A stretch of DNA of 64,000 bases from Desulfococcus multivorans (GTDB lineage Bacteria; Desulfobacterota; Desulfobacteria; Desulfobacterales; Desulfococcaceae). A program made the translations under genes and the position numbers. Numbering within the stretch: the stretch's first letter is position 1; every line of letters starts with the position of its first letter. The notes beneath the pieces are model-generated. The model did not search any database. It saw only the letters and a program-made list of their open reading frames with translations, and was not told the DNA's origin. The stretch spans positions 2,205,001 to 2,269,000 of the forward strand of contig NZ_CP015381.1 in the NCBI RefSeq assembly GCF_001854245.1. The letters are read 5' to 3'. Positions 1-7,262 of the stretch are shown here, one piece after another.

Positions 1-859
1 TACCGCCTTTTTAGGCATGCCGCTCTCGGACATCAGGGAAGGGGACGTCATCGATGCCGTGGTGGTCGACGCCTCTAAAATGGGCGGGTGCAAGCCGGGC
101 GACAGGGTCAAACTCTTTTTCATGGGAGAGGATAAGTGGATGGTCAAGCACCTGGACAGCGGCAACGCTGTCGACATTGTCACCGTCCACCAGAACGGAA
201 CCCTGAAGTTAGCCAAAACCGGAACCTACACACCGGCGACATCCGAAACCGCGCCGGCACCGACGACTTCGAATATGGATGACAGTCGGCATTTGACCGC
301 CGTATTCAAGGCCGGTGGCTACTTCCCCAACAACGATCTGGATGATTTTGATACGGGGTTCAACGCCGAACTTGCCTTGAACCGCTATCTTTCGCCTTAT
401 TTCGCCCTGGAAGCGAGCATCGGGTATGCCAACACCGACGACGCCGCAAACGGGAATTTTTACGCTGTCGTAAATAATGATGTTTACACGATTCCGGCCC
501 GAGCGGACGCCGACATTCATATCATCCCCGTAACGGCCAGTGCCAAGGGGGTGTTGCCGTTCAACCAGGGGGAGGTTTACCTGGGCGGGGGCCTGGGGGT
601 ATATTATGTTTATGGGGATTTTGATATCCAGGTTGCCGGTTTTGAAGTTACCGCCGACGACCATGATGCCGTTCTCGGTGCGCATATTGTGGCGGGGTTG
701 AATATCAACATCGATAAAAGGGTGTTCCTCGGTATCGAGGGAAAGCGTATCTTTACGGATGAAGCGGAGTTAAGCGATACCATCGAAGATATTCCCATCG
801 AGGCGGAATTCGACCTGAACGGCTACACATTGACGGGTCAGATCGGATACCGATTTTAA
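1..859 (+). CDS. Outer-membrane beta-barrel protein, 5'-truncated by window edge
   Basis: The frame is open from base 2 with no stop upstream of the first ATG (17), so the gene very likely begins before the window. About 80 residues with a small beta-rich, SH3-like look (GDVIDAVVVDA, GDRVKLFF) come first, then a Pro/Thr/Ala linker near residue 75. The remainder resembles an eight-stranded OmpW/OmpA-type barrel: alternating hydrophobic strands, many Tyr and Gly, and a final strand ending GQIGYRF. That C-terminal Phe is the usual signal for outer-membrane assembly. The role is probably a small-molecule channel or a structural surface protein. The family assignment is inferred from pattern only. 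The gene ends just before a heptamer repeat hairpin. Confidence 0.65.
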   Translation, partial: TAFLGMPLSDIREGDVIDAVVVDASKMGGCKPGDRVKLFFMGEDKWMVKHLDSGNAVDIVTVHQNGTLKLAKTGTYTPATSETAPAPTTSNMDDSRHLTAVFKAGGYFPNNDLDDFDTGFNAELALNRYLSPYFALEASIGYANTDDAANGNFYAVVNNDVYTIPARADADIHIIPVTASAKGVLPFNQGEVYLGGGLGVYYVYGDFDIQVAGFEVTADDHDAVLGAHIVAGLNINIDKRVFLGIEGKRIFTDEAELSDTIEDIPIEAEFDLNGYTLTGQIGYRF

Positions 860-871
860 TCCCGGCCTTGT

Positions 872-981
872 TGAAGGCTGAAGACTGAAGGCTGAAGACT
901 GAAGACTGAAGGCTGAAGGGGATAAAGGCACTGGCTGTGGCCCTCGCATCCCTTCAGTCTTCAGCCTTCAGCCTTCAGCCT
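872..981. repeat. Heptamer-array hairpin (family R7)
   Basis: Degenerate tandem 7-mers GGCTGAA/GACTGAA run forward at 872-919. The same units run in reverse complement (TTCAGYC) at 951-981, separated by about 31 bp. The two arrays can pair as a long imperfect stem. It lies between the beta-barrel gene and the aro promoter. The same family recurs at more than a dozen places in the window. Confidence 0.9.
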
Positions 982-1015
982 CTCGAATTTTTTCCTGGGA
1001 CCCCCAACAAAAAGC

Positions 1016-1044
1016 TTGACACCCTCAAACGGTTCCCGTAAACA
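1016..1044 (+). promoter_or_regulatory. Candidate sigma-70 promoter of the aro operon
   Basis: A perfect -35 hexamer TTGACA (1016-1021) is followed after 17 bp by TAAACA (1039-1044), a weak -10. It lies 55 bp upstream of the leader-peptide ATG and directly after the repeat hairpin. The assignment rests on sequence match and position only. Confidence 0.5.
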
Positions 1045-1098
1045 GAGACAGTATTGCATTTTTTGTAAGTTATCATCAAAAGAGGATTATATACTTAA

Positions 1099-1176
1099 AT
1101 GAACCCCTATGCCGGCAGCGTGTATTATTTCTGGTTTTATTTTTACGGCACCGCACGTCTGCCTGGGGTTCGCTGA
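1099..1176 (+). CDS. Aromatic leader peptide (attenuator control peptide)
   Basis: A 25-codon open frame starts at ATG 1099, with AGAGG about 13 bases upstream, and stops at TGA 1174. Residues 9-16 read YYFWFYFY, eight consecutive aromatic codons covering Tyr, Phe and Trp. Another Tyr is at position 4. Such runs of codons for the pathway's end products are the hallmark of leader peptides that control operons by ribosome stalling. It precedes a competing terminator/antiterminator and the DAHP synthase gene. The peptide itself probably has no function after synthesis. The frame is too short for routine gene finding and is likely unannotated. Confidence 0.75.
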   Translation: MNPYAGSVYYFWFYFYGTARLPGVR

Positions 1177-1239
1177 GGTATACACACACATAACGAAGCG
1201 AAAGAGCCGAGGGCAGACCCGCCCGCGGCTCTTTTTTTT
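1157..1239 (+). promoter_or_regulatory. Transcription attenuator: antiterminator and intrinsic terminator
   Basis: The terminator is AGAGCCG (1203-1209) pairing with CGGCTCT (1226-1232), extended inside by GGGC (1211-1214) with GCCC (1221-1224), and followed by eight T (1232-1239). A competing pairing exists: GTCTGCC (1157-1163) is the exact complement of GGCAGAC (1212-1218), which lies inside the terminator stem. A ribosome stalled on the aromatic codons (1123-1146) would leave 1157-1163 free to form the antiterminator. A ribosome that reaches the leader stop at 1174 would cover it and allow termination. The mechanism is inferred from the classic trp/phe attenuation model. Confidence 0.75.
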
Positions 1240-1243
1240 ACTT

Positions 1244-1285
1244 AAAAAGGCCGCGGGGAGAAAAAAACATCCCGGCGGCCTTTTT
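1244..1285 (+). terminator. Second hairpin with T-run ahead of aroF
   Basis: AAAAAGGCCGC (1244-1254) pairs perfectly with GCGGCCTTTTT (1275-1285), giving an 11-bp stem that ends in a T-run. It lies only about 15 bases upstream of the aroF ribosome-binding site. It could be a second terminator in series with the attenuator, or a stem that affects initiation. No competing antiterminator was found for this one. Confidence 0.55.
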
Positions 1286-1315
1286 CGTTTCCTTAACCCA
1301 AAAGGAGACCCGACT

Positions 1316-2440
1316 ATGAGCCCCGAAATGCAGCGCACCTACGATGTCCGCGTCAAGGAATTCGTCCCCCTGCTGCCGCCCCAGGCACTGAAGGAGGAGA
1401 TTCCCATCAGCTGGACGGCCGGCGACACGGTCATCGCCGGACGGAAGGCGATCGAGCGCATCCTGCACAAGGAGGATCCCCGCCTTCTGGTGATCACCGG
1501 CCCCTGTTCCATCCACAACGAGGAGGAGGCGCTCGAGTATGCCGAACGGCTGAATGCCCTGCGGGAGGCCGTTTCGGAAACCCTGTGCATCGTCATGCGC
1601 GTCTATTTCGAAAAACCCCGCACCAACGTGGGCTGGAAAGGCATGATCAACGATCCTTACATGGACGGTTCCTGCGACATTGTCGAGGGCCTCAGAAGGG
1701 CGCGGCGCCTCCTCCTGAAGATCACCGAGATGGGGATGCCCACGGCAACGGAAATGCTCGATCCCATTTCGCCCCAATACATTGCGGGACTGGTCTGCTG
1801 GTCGGCCATTGGGGCCCGCACCACGGAATCCCAGACCCACCGCGAGATGGCCAGCGGCCTTTCCATGCCTGTCGGGTTCAAGAACTGCACCGACGGCGGC
1901 TTGACAACGGCGGTGAACGCCATGATCGCGGCGGGGAGCCCGCAGAGTTTCCTGGGCATCGATGCCGACGGCAGAAGCGCCGTCGTCAAAACCACCGGGA
2001 ATCAGTACGCCCACATCGTTCTGCGGGGCGGACGTCGACCCAACTACGATTCGGTCAGCATCCGGGAGGCCGTGGACCAGCTCCGGGCGAAAAACCTTCT
2101 GGAGGCCATCATCGTCGACTGTTCCCATGCCAACTCCAGCAAGAAATACCAGAACCAGGCCCGGGTGTGGCAGGACTGCATCAACCAGCGCCTGGACGGC
2201 AACGACGCTATTGTGGGCCTCATGCTGGAAAGCAACCTCCGAGAGGGGAACCAGAAACTGACCGACGACCCGTGCAGGCTGGCCTACGGCGTATCCATCA
2301 CCGATGCGTGCATCTCCTGGGAAACCACCGAGGCTCTCATCCGATCCGCCCACGAACAGCTTCTGCGTTCCCGCCGGGGAAATTCGGGGGACGCGGCCCT
2401 TTCGGGGAACGGACGCTACAAAGTCGCCGTGACGGCCTGA
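1316..2440 (+). CDS. aroF: 3-deoxy-7-phosphoheptulonate (DAHP) synthase, class I
   Basis: Condenses phosphoenolpyruvate and erythrose 4-phosphate in the first, feedback-regulated step of the shikimate pathway. The start ATG 1316 is chosen because AAAGGAGA lies 8 bases upstream; the open frame runs further up through the attenuator. At 374 residues it is the size of the AroF/G/H family. Motifs seen include GPCSIHN, KPRTNVGWKG, GARTTESQTHRE, DCSHANSSK and SNLREGNQ. The usual FKNGTDG loop reads FKNCTDG, a mild variation. aroB follows after 21 bp. The paralogue letter (F, G or H) cannot be decided from sequence, so the symbol is nominal. Regulation is probably by the leader attenuator. Confidence 0.95.
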   Translation: MSPEMQRTYDVRVKEFVPLLPPQALKEEIPISWTAGDTVIAGRKAIERILHKEDPRLLVITGPCSIHNEEEALEYAERLNALREAVSETLCIVMRVYFEKPRTNVGWKGMINDPYMDGSCDIVEGLRRARRLLLKITEMGMPTATEMLDPISPQYIAGLVCWSAIGARTTESQTHREMASGLSMPVGFKNCTDGGLTTAVNAMIAAGSPQSFLGIDADGRSAVVKTTGNQYAHIVLRGGRRPNYDSVSIREAVDQLRAKNLLEAIIVDCSHANSSKKYQNQARVWQDCINQRLDGNDAIVGLMLESNLREGNQKLTDDPCRLAYGVSITDACISWETTEALIRSAHEQLLRSRRGNSGDAALSGNGRYKVAVTA

Positions 2441-2461
2441 CGCCCGGACCAGGAGCATTCC

Positions 2462-3496
2462 ATGAAAACCCTTCACATTCACGGCGGCACCGGCGATTCG
2501 ACCCTCAGGGTGGGAGAGTCTTTCTCTCACCTTGACCAATACGTACCCGTCGATCGAACGGTCATCATCACCGACCCTGCCGTCAGGGCGCTTTACGGCG
2601 ACAGGTTCCCCGACTGCCCGATCATCGAGATCGGCATCGGCGAGCGCAACAAGACCCTCAAGACCGTGGAATTCATATATGAACGCCTGATCAAAATGGC
2701 GGCGGACCGGTCCACCTGGATCGTCGGCATCGGCGGCGGCATTGTCTGCGACGTGGCGGGATTCGTCGCTTCGACATACTTGCGGGGGGTTCAATTCGGC
2801 TTCGCGCCCTCGACCCTGCTGGCCCAGGTGGACGCCGGCGTCGGCGGCAAGAACGGCGTCAACTTCGCCGGGTACAAGAACATGGTGGGAACCTTCAACC
2901 AGCCCGCCTTTGTCATCTGCGACATGGAGATGCTCAAGACCCTGTCCCGGGCGGACCTTCTGTGCGGGTTCGCCGAGATCGTCAAGCACGGCGCCATCGC
3001 CGACCCGGCCCTCTTCCGGTACGTTGAGGACCGCCGGCAGGACGCCCTGGCCCTCGAGCCGGCCGTGGTCGAACGGATGGTTTACGACGCCGTCGTCGTC
3101 AAGGCGAATATCGTCAACCAGGACGAACGGGAGGGCGGCGTTCGGCGAAAGCTCAATTTCGGCCACACCTTCGGCCACGCCGTGGAAAAGGTCACGGGCG
3201 TTCCCCACGGAGAAGCCGTGAGCATCGGCATGGCGGTGGCCGGTCTGCTGTCGGTTCGCCGCGGGTATCTGGGCCAAACGGATCTCCAACGGCTGACGGA
3301 TCTTCTCGAGGCCCTCGAGCTGCCCACCCGCCTTGACGTGGATCCGCAACAGGCACTGGACGCCCTGAAGCGTGACAAGAAGCGGTCGGGGGACCACATC
3401 AAGTTCGTGCTGCTGAAGGCCGTGGGCGAGGCGGTTGTCGAGGATATCCGGATATCGGAGCTGGAGGAGGTGCTGCATGAGCGCTCCCGGGATTGA
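2462..3496 (+). CDS. aroB: 3-dehydroquinate synthase
   Basis: Converts DAHP to 3-dehydroquinate using NAD and a divalent metal, the second shikimate step. The 344 residues show the nucleotide-binding GIGGGIVCDVAGF segment, the STLLAQVDAGVGGKNGVN segment, the metal-ligand region GFAEIVKHG and the paired histidines of NFGHTFGHA. It starts 21 bp after aroF and overlaps the pheA start by 20 bp, so the three genes are probably one transcript with translational coupling. Confidence 0.96.
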   Translation: MKTLHIHGGTGDSTLRVGESFSHLDQYVPVDRTVIITDPAVRALYGDRFPDCPIIEIGIGERNKTLKTVEFIYERLIKMAADRSTWIVGIGGGIVCDVAGFVASTYLRGVQFGFAPSTLLAQVDAGVGGKNGVNFAGYKNMVGTFNQPAFVICDMEMLKTLSRADLLCGFAEIVKHGAIADPALFRYVEDRRQDALALEPAVVERMVYDAVVVKANIVNQDEREGGVRRKLNFGHTFGHAVEKVTGVPHGEAVSIGMAVAGLLSVRRGYLGQTDLQRLTDLLEALELPTRLDVDPQQALDALKRDKKRSGDHIKFVLLKAVGEAVVEDIRISELEEVLHERSRD

Positions 3497-4574
3497 CGTC
3501 GATCCCCGGATCGACGACCGTCGAAAGGCCATCGACGCCATTGACGATCAGCTCCTGGAGTTGATCAACGAACGGCTTCGCCTGGTCATGGACGTCGGCA
3601 GAATCAAGGCCGAACAGGGGCGGCAGGTGCTCGACAGCTCCCGGGAAAGCCGGATCTTCGACCGTCTGCTCAGCCGGAACCGCGGGCCCCTCGATGAAAA
3701 GGTGCTCATCCACCTGTTCACCCAGATCATGGCGGCCTCGCGGCAGCTCCAGCGGCCCCAGCGGGTCTCTTTCCTGGGCCCCGAGGCGACCTTCACCCAC
3801 ATCGCGGCCATGAACCATTTCGGCCCCTCCGTGGAATACGCGCCGCAGCCGAGCATCCGCGACGTGTTCCGGGATGTGGAGAAGGGCGAATCCCACTACG
3901 GGCTGGTGCCGGTGGAGAACTCCATCGAGGGCGCGGTCAACCACACCCTGGACCTGTTTTTCGAGTCCGAACTCAAGATCTGCGCCGAGCGGTACCTTCA
4001 GATCTCCCACGATCTCCTGTCCAGGGCGGGCGGCCTCAAGGCGATCAGGACCGTCTATTCCCACCCCCAGGCCCTGGCCCAGTGCCGGATGTGGCTCCAG
4101 AAATACCTTCCCGACGCCGTGCTGAAGGAATGCAACAGCACCGCCCGAGCCGCCCAGAAGGCCGCGGAGATCGAAGGCGCCGCCGCCGTGGCCTCCAGGG
4201 AGGCGGCCCAGATGTACCAGCTCGCCGTGGTGGCCTCCCGCATCGAGGACGTGGCCCGCAACACCACCCGGTTCCTGGTCATCGGCCGGGACGCGGTGCA
4301 CCGCACCGGACGGGACAAGACATCCATGATGTTCGTCACCTCCCACGTGCCCGGGGCGCTTTACAAGGTTCTCAAGCCCATGTCCGACGCCGGCCTCAAC
4401 ATGGTCAAGCTGGAGTCTCGCCCCACCAGGCACGAGAACTGGAGCTACTTCTTCTTCGTGGACGTGGAGGGGCACATCGAGGATGCGGCGGTGAGCGAAA
4501 CCCTGGAGGGGATGAAGAAGCTTTGCCTGTATTTGAAGCATCTTGGGTCGTATCCGAAGGCGAGTGAGGGGTGA
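3477..4574 (+). CDS. pheA: Chorismate mutase/prephenate dehydratase (P-protein)
   Basis: Bifunctional enzyme that turns chorismate to prephenate and then phenylpyruvate for Phe synthesis. The start ATG 3477 follows GGAGGAGG inside the end of aroB; an upstream in-frame ATG (3435) lacks a site. Of 365 residues, about 1-90 form an AroQ-type chorismate mutase (IDAIDDQLLELINERL). Residues 95-275 are prephenate dehydratase (SFLGPEATFTH, VPVENSIEGAVNHT, NTTRFLVIG). Residues 285-360 are an ACT domain with the Phe-binding ESRP motif, so feedback inhibition by Phe is expected. The last residues (SEG) lie next to the heptamer repeat. Confidence 0.96.
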   Translation: MSAPGIDVDPRIDDRRKAIDAIDDQLLELINERLRLVMDVGRIKAEQGRQVLDSSRESRIFDRLLSRNRGPLDEKVLIHLFTQIMAASRQLQRPQRVSFLGPEATFTHIAAMNHFGPSVEYAPQPSIRDVFRDVEKGESHYGLVPVENSIEGAVNHTLDLFFESELKICAERYLQISHDLLSRAGGLKAIRTVYSHPQALAQCRMWLQKYLPDAVLKECNSTARAAQKAAEIEGAAAVASREAAQMYQLAVVASRIEDVARNTTRFLVIGRDAVHRTGRDKTSMMFVTSHVPGALYKVLKPMSDAGLNMVKLESRPTRHENWSYFFFVDVEGHIEDAAVSETLEGMKKLCLYLKHLGSYPKASEG

Positions 4575-4579
4575 AGAAG

Positions 4580-5081
4580 AAAGGCTGAAGGCTGAAGACT
4601 GAAGGCTGAAGGAGGGGGCGTGCGGGATCATCGGAAGTTGCGGGCATTTGAGTTGGCGGATGAAGTGACGGTATTGGTATATCGGATCACGCGAAAATTT
4701 CCGAAGGAAGAGATGTTCGGGTTGACCTCCCAAATACGTCGGGCTGCGGTTTCAGTTCCATCCAACATCGTGGAGGGTTGTGCTCGTGACAGCCAAACCG
4801 AATATGTGCGATTTCTGAATATCGCTTTTGGATCACTGAGAGAACTGAGTTATCAACTCAATTTGTCAAACCGCCTGGGATATTTGAGTTCCAAAGATTA
4901 TGCCATTCTTGAACCGATCGTTGTGGAAACTGAAAAAGTCCTGAACGGCCTGATCCGTGCATTTCGAAAAACGGGTAATAAAGCAGGCTGACAACTAAAG
5001 GCTGAAGGCTGAAGACTGAAGGCTGAAGGAGGGGGCGTGCGGAATCATCGGAAGCTATGGGCATTTGGATTGACGGATGAC
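4580..5081 (+). repeat. Direct repeat pair (85 bp, offset 417 bp) around the four-helix-bundle gene
   Basis: Bases 4580-4664 recur at 4997-5081 with few mismatches. Each copy has the heptamer array, the AGGAGGGGG ribosome-binding site, the GTG start and the first codons of the four-helix-bundle gene. The 417-bp offset equals one array-plus-gene unit, so this looks like a tandem duplication whose second copy has lost most of the gene. The whole insert splits the aro operon between pheA and aroE. Confidence 0.85.
4620..4991 (+). CDS. Four-helix bundle protein (23S rRNA intervening-sequence/S23 family)
   Basis: A 123-residue, all-helical protein of the S23/IVP family first described in intervening sequences of 23S rRNA genes; Avd of diversity-generating retroelements has a related fold. 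Family marks are the RKLRAFELADEV start, FPKEEMFGLTSQIRRAAVSVPSNIVEG and the FLNIAFGSLRELSYQL helix. Biological function is unknown; the fold forms pentameric rings in known members. Start GTG 4620 has a strong AGGAGGGGG site. Both signals are inside the repeat. It sits on the same strand within the aro operon and is probably co-transcribed. There is no rRNA nearby, so this is a stand-alone copy. Confidence 0.85.
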   Translation: MRDHRKLRAFELADEVTVLVYRITRKFPKEEMFGLTSQIRRAAVSVPSNIVEGCARDSQTEYVRFLNIAFGSLRELSYQLNLSNRLGYLSSKDYAILEPIVVETEKVLNGLIRAFRKTGNKAG

Positions 5082-5093
5082 CCTATTTTGTAA
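5037..5093 (+). pseudogene. Truncated second copy of the four-helix-bundle gene
   Basis: A GTG at 5037, again preceded by AGGAGGGGG, opens a frame starting MRNHRKLWAF, closely matching the MRDHRKLRAF start of the gene 417 bp upstream. Similarity is lost after about 14 codons, and the frame stops at TAA 5091. It is best read as the stump of a duplicated cassette. It could still be translated into an 18-residue peptide. Confidence 0.7.
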
Positions 5094-5122
5094 CGCACGT
5101 TGAAAAATATCAGGCTCAAAAA

Positions 5123-5155
5123 CCTTCAGTCTTCAGCCTCCAGCCTTCAGCCTCA
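5123..5155 (-). repeat. Reverse-oriented R7 heptamer array before aroE
   Basis: CCTTCAGTCTTCAGCC-type units lie just before the aroE start, opposite in orientation to the two arrays at 4580 and 4997. Together they could form long-range hairpins enclosing the four-helix-bundle unit. Confidence 0.8.
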
Positions 5156-5164
5156 GTGAGAGTT

Positions 5165-5989
5165 ATGGATATCGATACCAATACGCGCCTCTACGGCATT
5201 TTTGGACACCCTGTGGCCCACAGTCTCTCGCCGGCCATGCACAATCGGGCCTTTGCGGCGATGGGATATAACGGGGTTTATCTGGCATTCGACGTTGCCG
5301 ACATCGGAGCGGCCGTTGACGGGGGAAGAGCCCTGGGTCTTGGGGGATGGAGCATTACTATTCCCCACAAGGTGGCCGTGATGCCGCTGTTGGACGAGGT
5401 GGACCCGGTTGCCCGGAACATCGGCGCCGTCAATACGGTGGTGAACCAGGGGGGGCGATTGATGGGGTACAATTCGGACGGGTTGGGGGCGGTGGCCGCC
5501 TTGACGGAGAAGTGCGTCGTCGAGGGGCGGTCGGTGGCCGTGATCGGCGCCGGCGGCGCGGCAAGGGCCATCGCCTTCTGTCTCAAGGCGGCAGGCGCGC
5601 GGATCACCATCGTGAACCGGTCGATCGACCGGGGGGAGGCCCTGGCCCGGGACCTGGACGTGCCGTTCCTGCCTCTTGCGGAATTCAGCAAGCCCGTGTA
5701 CCATGTCCTCGTCAACACCACGGCGGTGGGCATGACGCCCCTAACCGACGCCGTGCCGGTGGACGAGCGGATGCTCGTGCCGGAAATGACGGTCATGGAC
5801 ATCGTTTACAATCCCCTGAAGACCCGATTGCTGAAGACGGCCGCCCGGAGAGGCTGCACCGTTGTGGACGGCGTCGCCATGTTCGTCTATCAGGGGGCGT
5901 TTCAGTTCGAATGCTGGACCGGTATGAAGGCGCCCGTCGCCCTCATGCGGGACACCGTGATGAACCTGTTAGGGAAGAGAGATGATTGA
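5165..5989 (+). CDS. aroE: Shikimate 5-dehydrogenase
   Basis: NADPH-dependent reduction of 3-dehydroshikimate to shikimate. The 274-residue protein shows the substrate-binding start GIFGHPVAHSLSPAMHN, the IPHK lysine motif, the dinucleotide-binding GAGGAARAIAF and NRS, and the C-terminal GVAMFVYQGAFQFECW. Start ATG 5165 is preferred; GTG 5156, three codons upstream, is possible and neither has a strong site. It overlaps the aroA start by 8 bp. It was probably continuous with pheA before the cassette entered at 4575-5155. Confidence 0.94.
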   Translation: MDIDTNTRLYGIFGHPVAHSLSPAMHNRAFAAMGYNGVYLAFDVADIGAAVDGGRALGLGGWSITIPHKVAVMPLLDEVDPVARNIGAVNTVVNQGGRLMGYNSDGLGAVAALTEKCVVEGRSVAVIGAGGAARAIAFCLKAAGARITIVNRSIDRGEALARDLDVPFLPLAEFSKPVYHVLVNTTAVGMTPLTDAVPVDERMLVPEMTVMDIVYNPLKTRLLKTAARRGCTVVDGVAMFVYQGAFQFECWTGMKAPVALMRDTVMNLLGKRDD

Positions 5990-7247
5990 AATCACACCGG
6001 TGACATCCGTCACGGCCGAGGTGAACGTGCCCGGCTCCAAGAGCTACACCCATCGCCTGCTTATCGCGGCAGCCCTTGCCGAGGGCCGATCCACTATTGA
6101 AAACATGCTGGAAAGCGAAGACACCCTCCTGACCCTTACGGCCCTGGAGCGGATGGGCGTCGTCACGGCCGTGGAAGGGGGCCGCCGCGTCGTTAACGGC
6201 ACGGGCGGGCGGCTGACGGCCGGAGACACGATCCACCTCGGCAACTCCGGCACCTCGGTGCGGCTCCTCACGGCGGTGGCCGCCCTCACCGACGGCATAA
6301 CCGTCCTCACCGGCACGCCGAGGATGCAGGAACGGCCCGTGGCGGACCTGCTGGACGGACTCCGGCAGATCGGGGTTTCGGCGGTCTCCCTTGCCGGAAA
6401 CGGATGCCCCCCGATCCAGGTGGACGGCGCGCCGCTTGCCGGCGGCGTCGTGAACCTGAAATGCGGGGTGAGCAGCCAGTATCTCTCGGGCATCCTCCTG
6501 ATCGCGCCGCTCTCCGCCGACGGCGTGGAGATCCGCATCTTGGAGGGCCCTGTCTCCAAGCCCTACATCGACATGACCGTGGATGTCATGGCACGCCTGG
6601 GGATTGCAGTGGAGCGGGAAGGGTACGAACGCTTTTTCGTCCCCGGGCGGCAGGCATATCAAGCAGGCGATTACCGGGTGGAGACGGACATCTCCAACGC
6701 GAGCTATTTCTGGGCGGCCGCGGCGGTCACCGGCGGGCGCGTCAAGGTCCGGGGCGTCAGCCGGGACTCCCGACAGGGCGACATCCGGCTCCTGGACTGC
6801 CTGGAGCGCATGGGCTGCGCTGTTCACCCGGACGGCGACGGTATCGCGGTCTCGGGCGGACGGCTTACCGGCATCAGCGTGGACATGTCCGACATTCCCG
6901 ACATGGTGCCGACCCTCGGCGTGGTGGCCGCATTTGCCGACGGCGTGACCGAGATCCAGAACGTGGCCCACCTGAGGGCCAAGGAGTGCGACCGGCTTGC
7001 CGCCGTGGCAACGGAGCTTTCCAAGATGGGGATCGACGCCCGCTGCACCGAGGACGGGCTCCGCATCAAAGGCGGCGTCCCCCAGGCCGCCGTCATCGAC
7101 ACCTACAACGACCACCGCATCGCCATGGCCTTTTCCGTGGCCGGGTTGAAAACCCAGGGAGTCCGGATCCTGGGCGAGGCATGCGTGGAAAAGTCCTTTC
7201 CCACCTACTGGGAGGCCTTCGGGACGCTTTATGTCAATGCGGATTGA
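5982..7247 (+). CDS. aroA: 3-phosphoshikimate 1-carboxyvinyltransferase (EPSP synthase)
   Basis: Transfers the enolpyruvyl group of PEP to shikimate 3-phosphate. The 421-residue protein has the phosphate-binding GSKSYTHR near the N-terminus, GNSGTSVRLL, the central SSQYLSGILLIAP, the DIPDMVPTL segment, LRAKECDRLAA and NDHRIAMAFSVAGL. ATG 5982 follows GAAGAGAG and overlaps the aroE end. aroC follows after 15 bp, so both are in one operon. Confidence 0.96.
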   Translation: MIEITPVTSVTAEVNVPGSKSYTHRLLIAAALAEGRSTIENMLESEDTLLTLTALERMGVVTAVEGGRRVVNGTGGRLTAGDTIHLGNSGTSVRLLTAVAALTDGITVLTGTPRMQERPVADLLDGLRQIGVSAVSLAGNGCPPIQVDGAPLAGGVVNLKCGVSSQYLSGILLIAPLSADGVEIRILEGPVSKPYIDMTVDVMARLGIAVEREGYERFFVPGRQAYQAGDYRVETDISNASYFWAAAAVTGGRVKVRGVSRDSRQGDIRLLDCLERMGCAVHPDGDGIAVSGGRLTGISVDMSDIPDMVPTLGVVAAFADGVTEIQNVAHLRAKECDRLAAVATELSKMGIDARCTEDGLRIKGGVPQAAVIDTYNDHRIAMAFSVAGLKTQGVRILGEACVEKSFPTYWEAFGTLYVNAD

Positions 7248-7262
7248 CGGAAAGGATCGATA

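Noticed and set aside
872-981. CRISPR array
   Set aside because: Units are contiguous 7-mers without unique spacers, and no cas genes are present.
1109-1315. N-terminal extension of the DAHP synthase frame
   Set aside because: It runs through the terminator hairpins; the ribosome-binding site and family length place the start at 1316.
1238-3541. Long antisense open frames (for example 1238-3541, 5943-8246, 30061-33039, 35666-38206)
   Set aside because: They are complementary to well-identified genes in GC-rich DNA, have no family resemblance or ribosome-binding sites, and arise from codon bias of the true strand.
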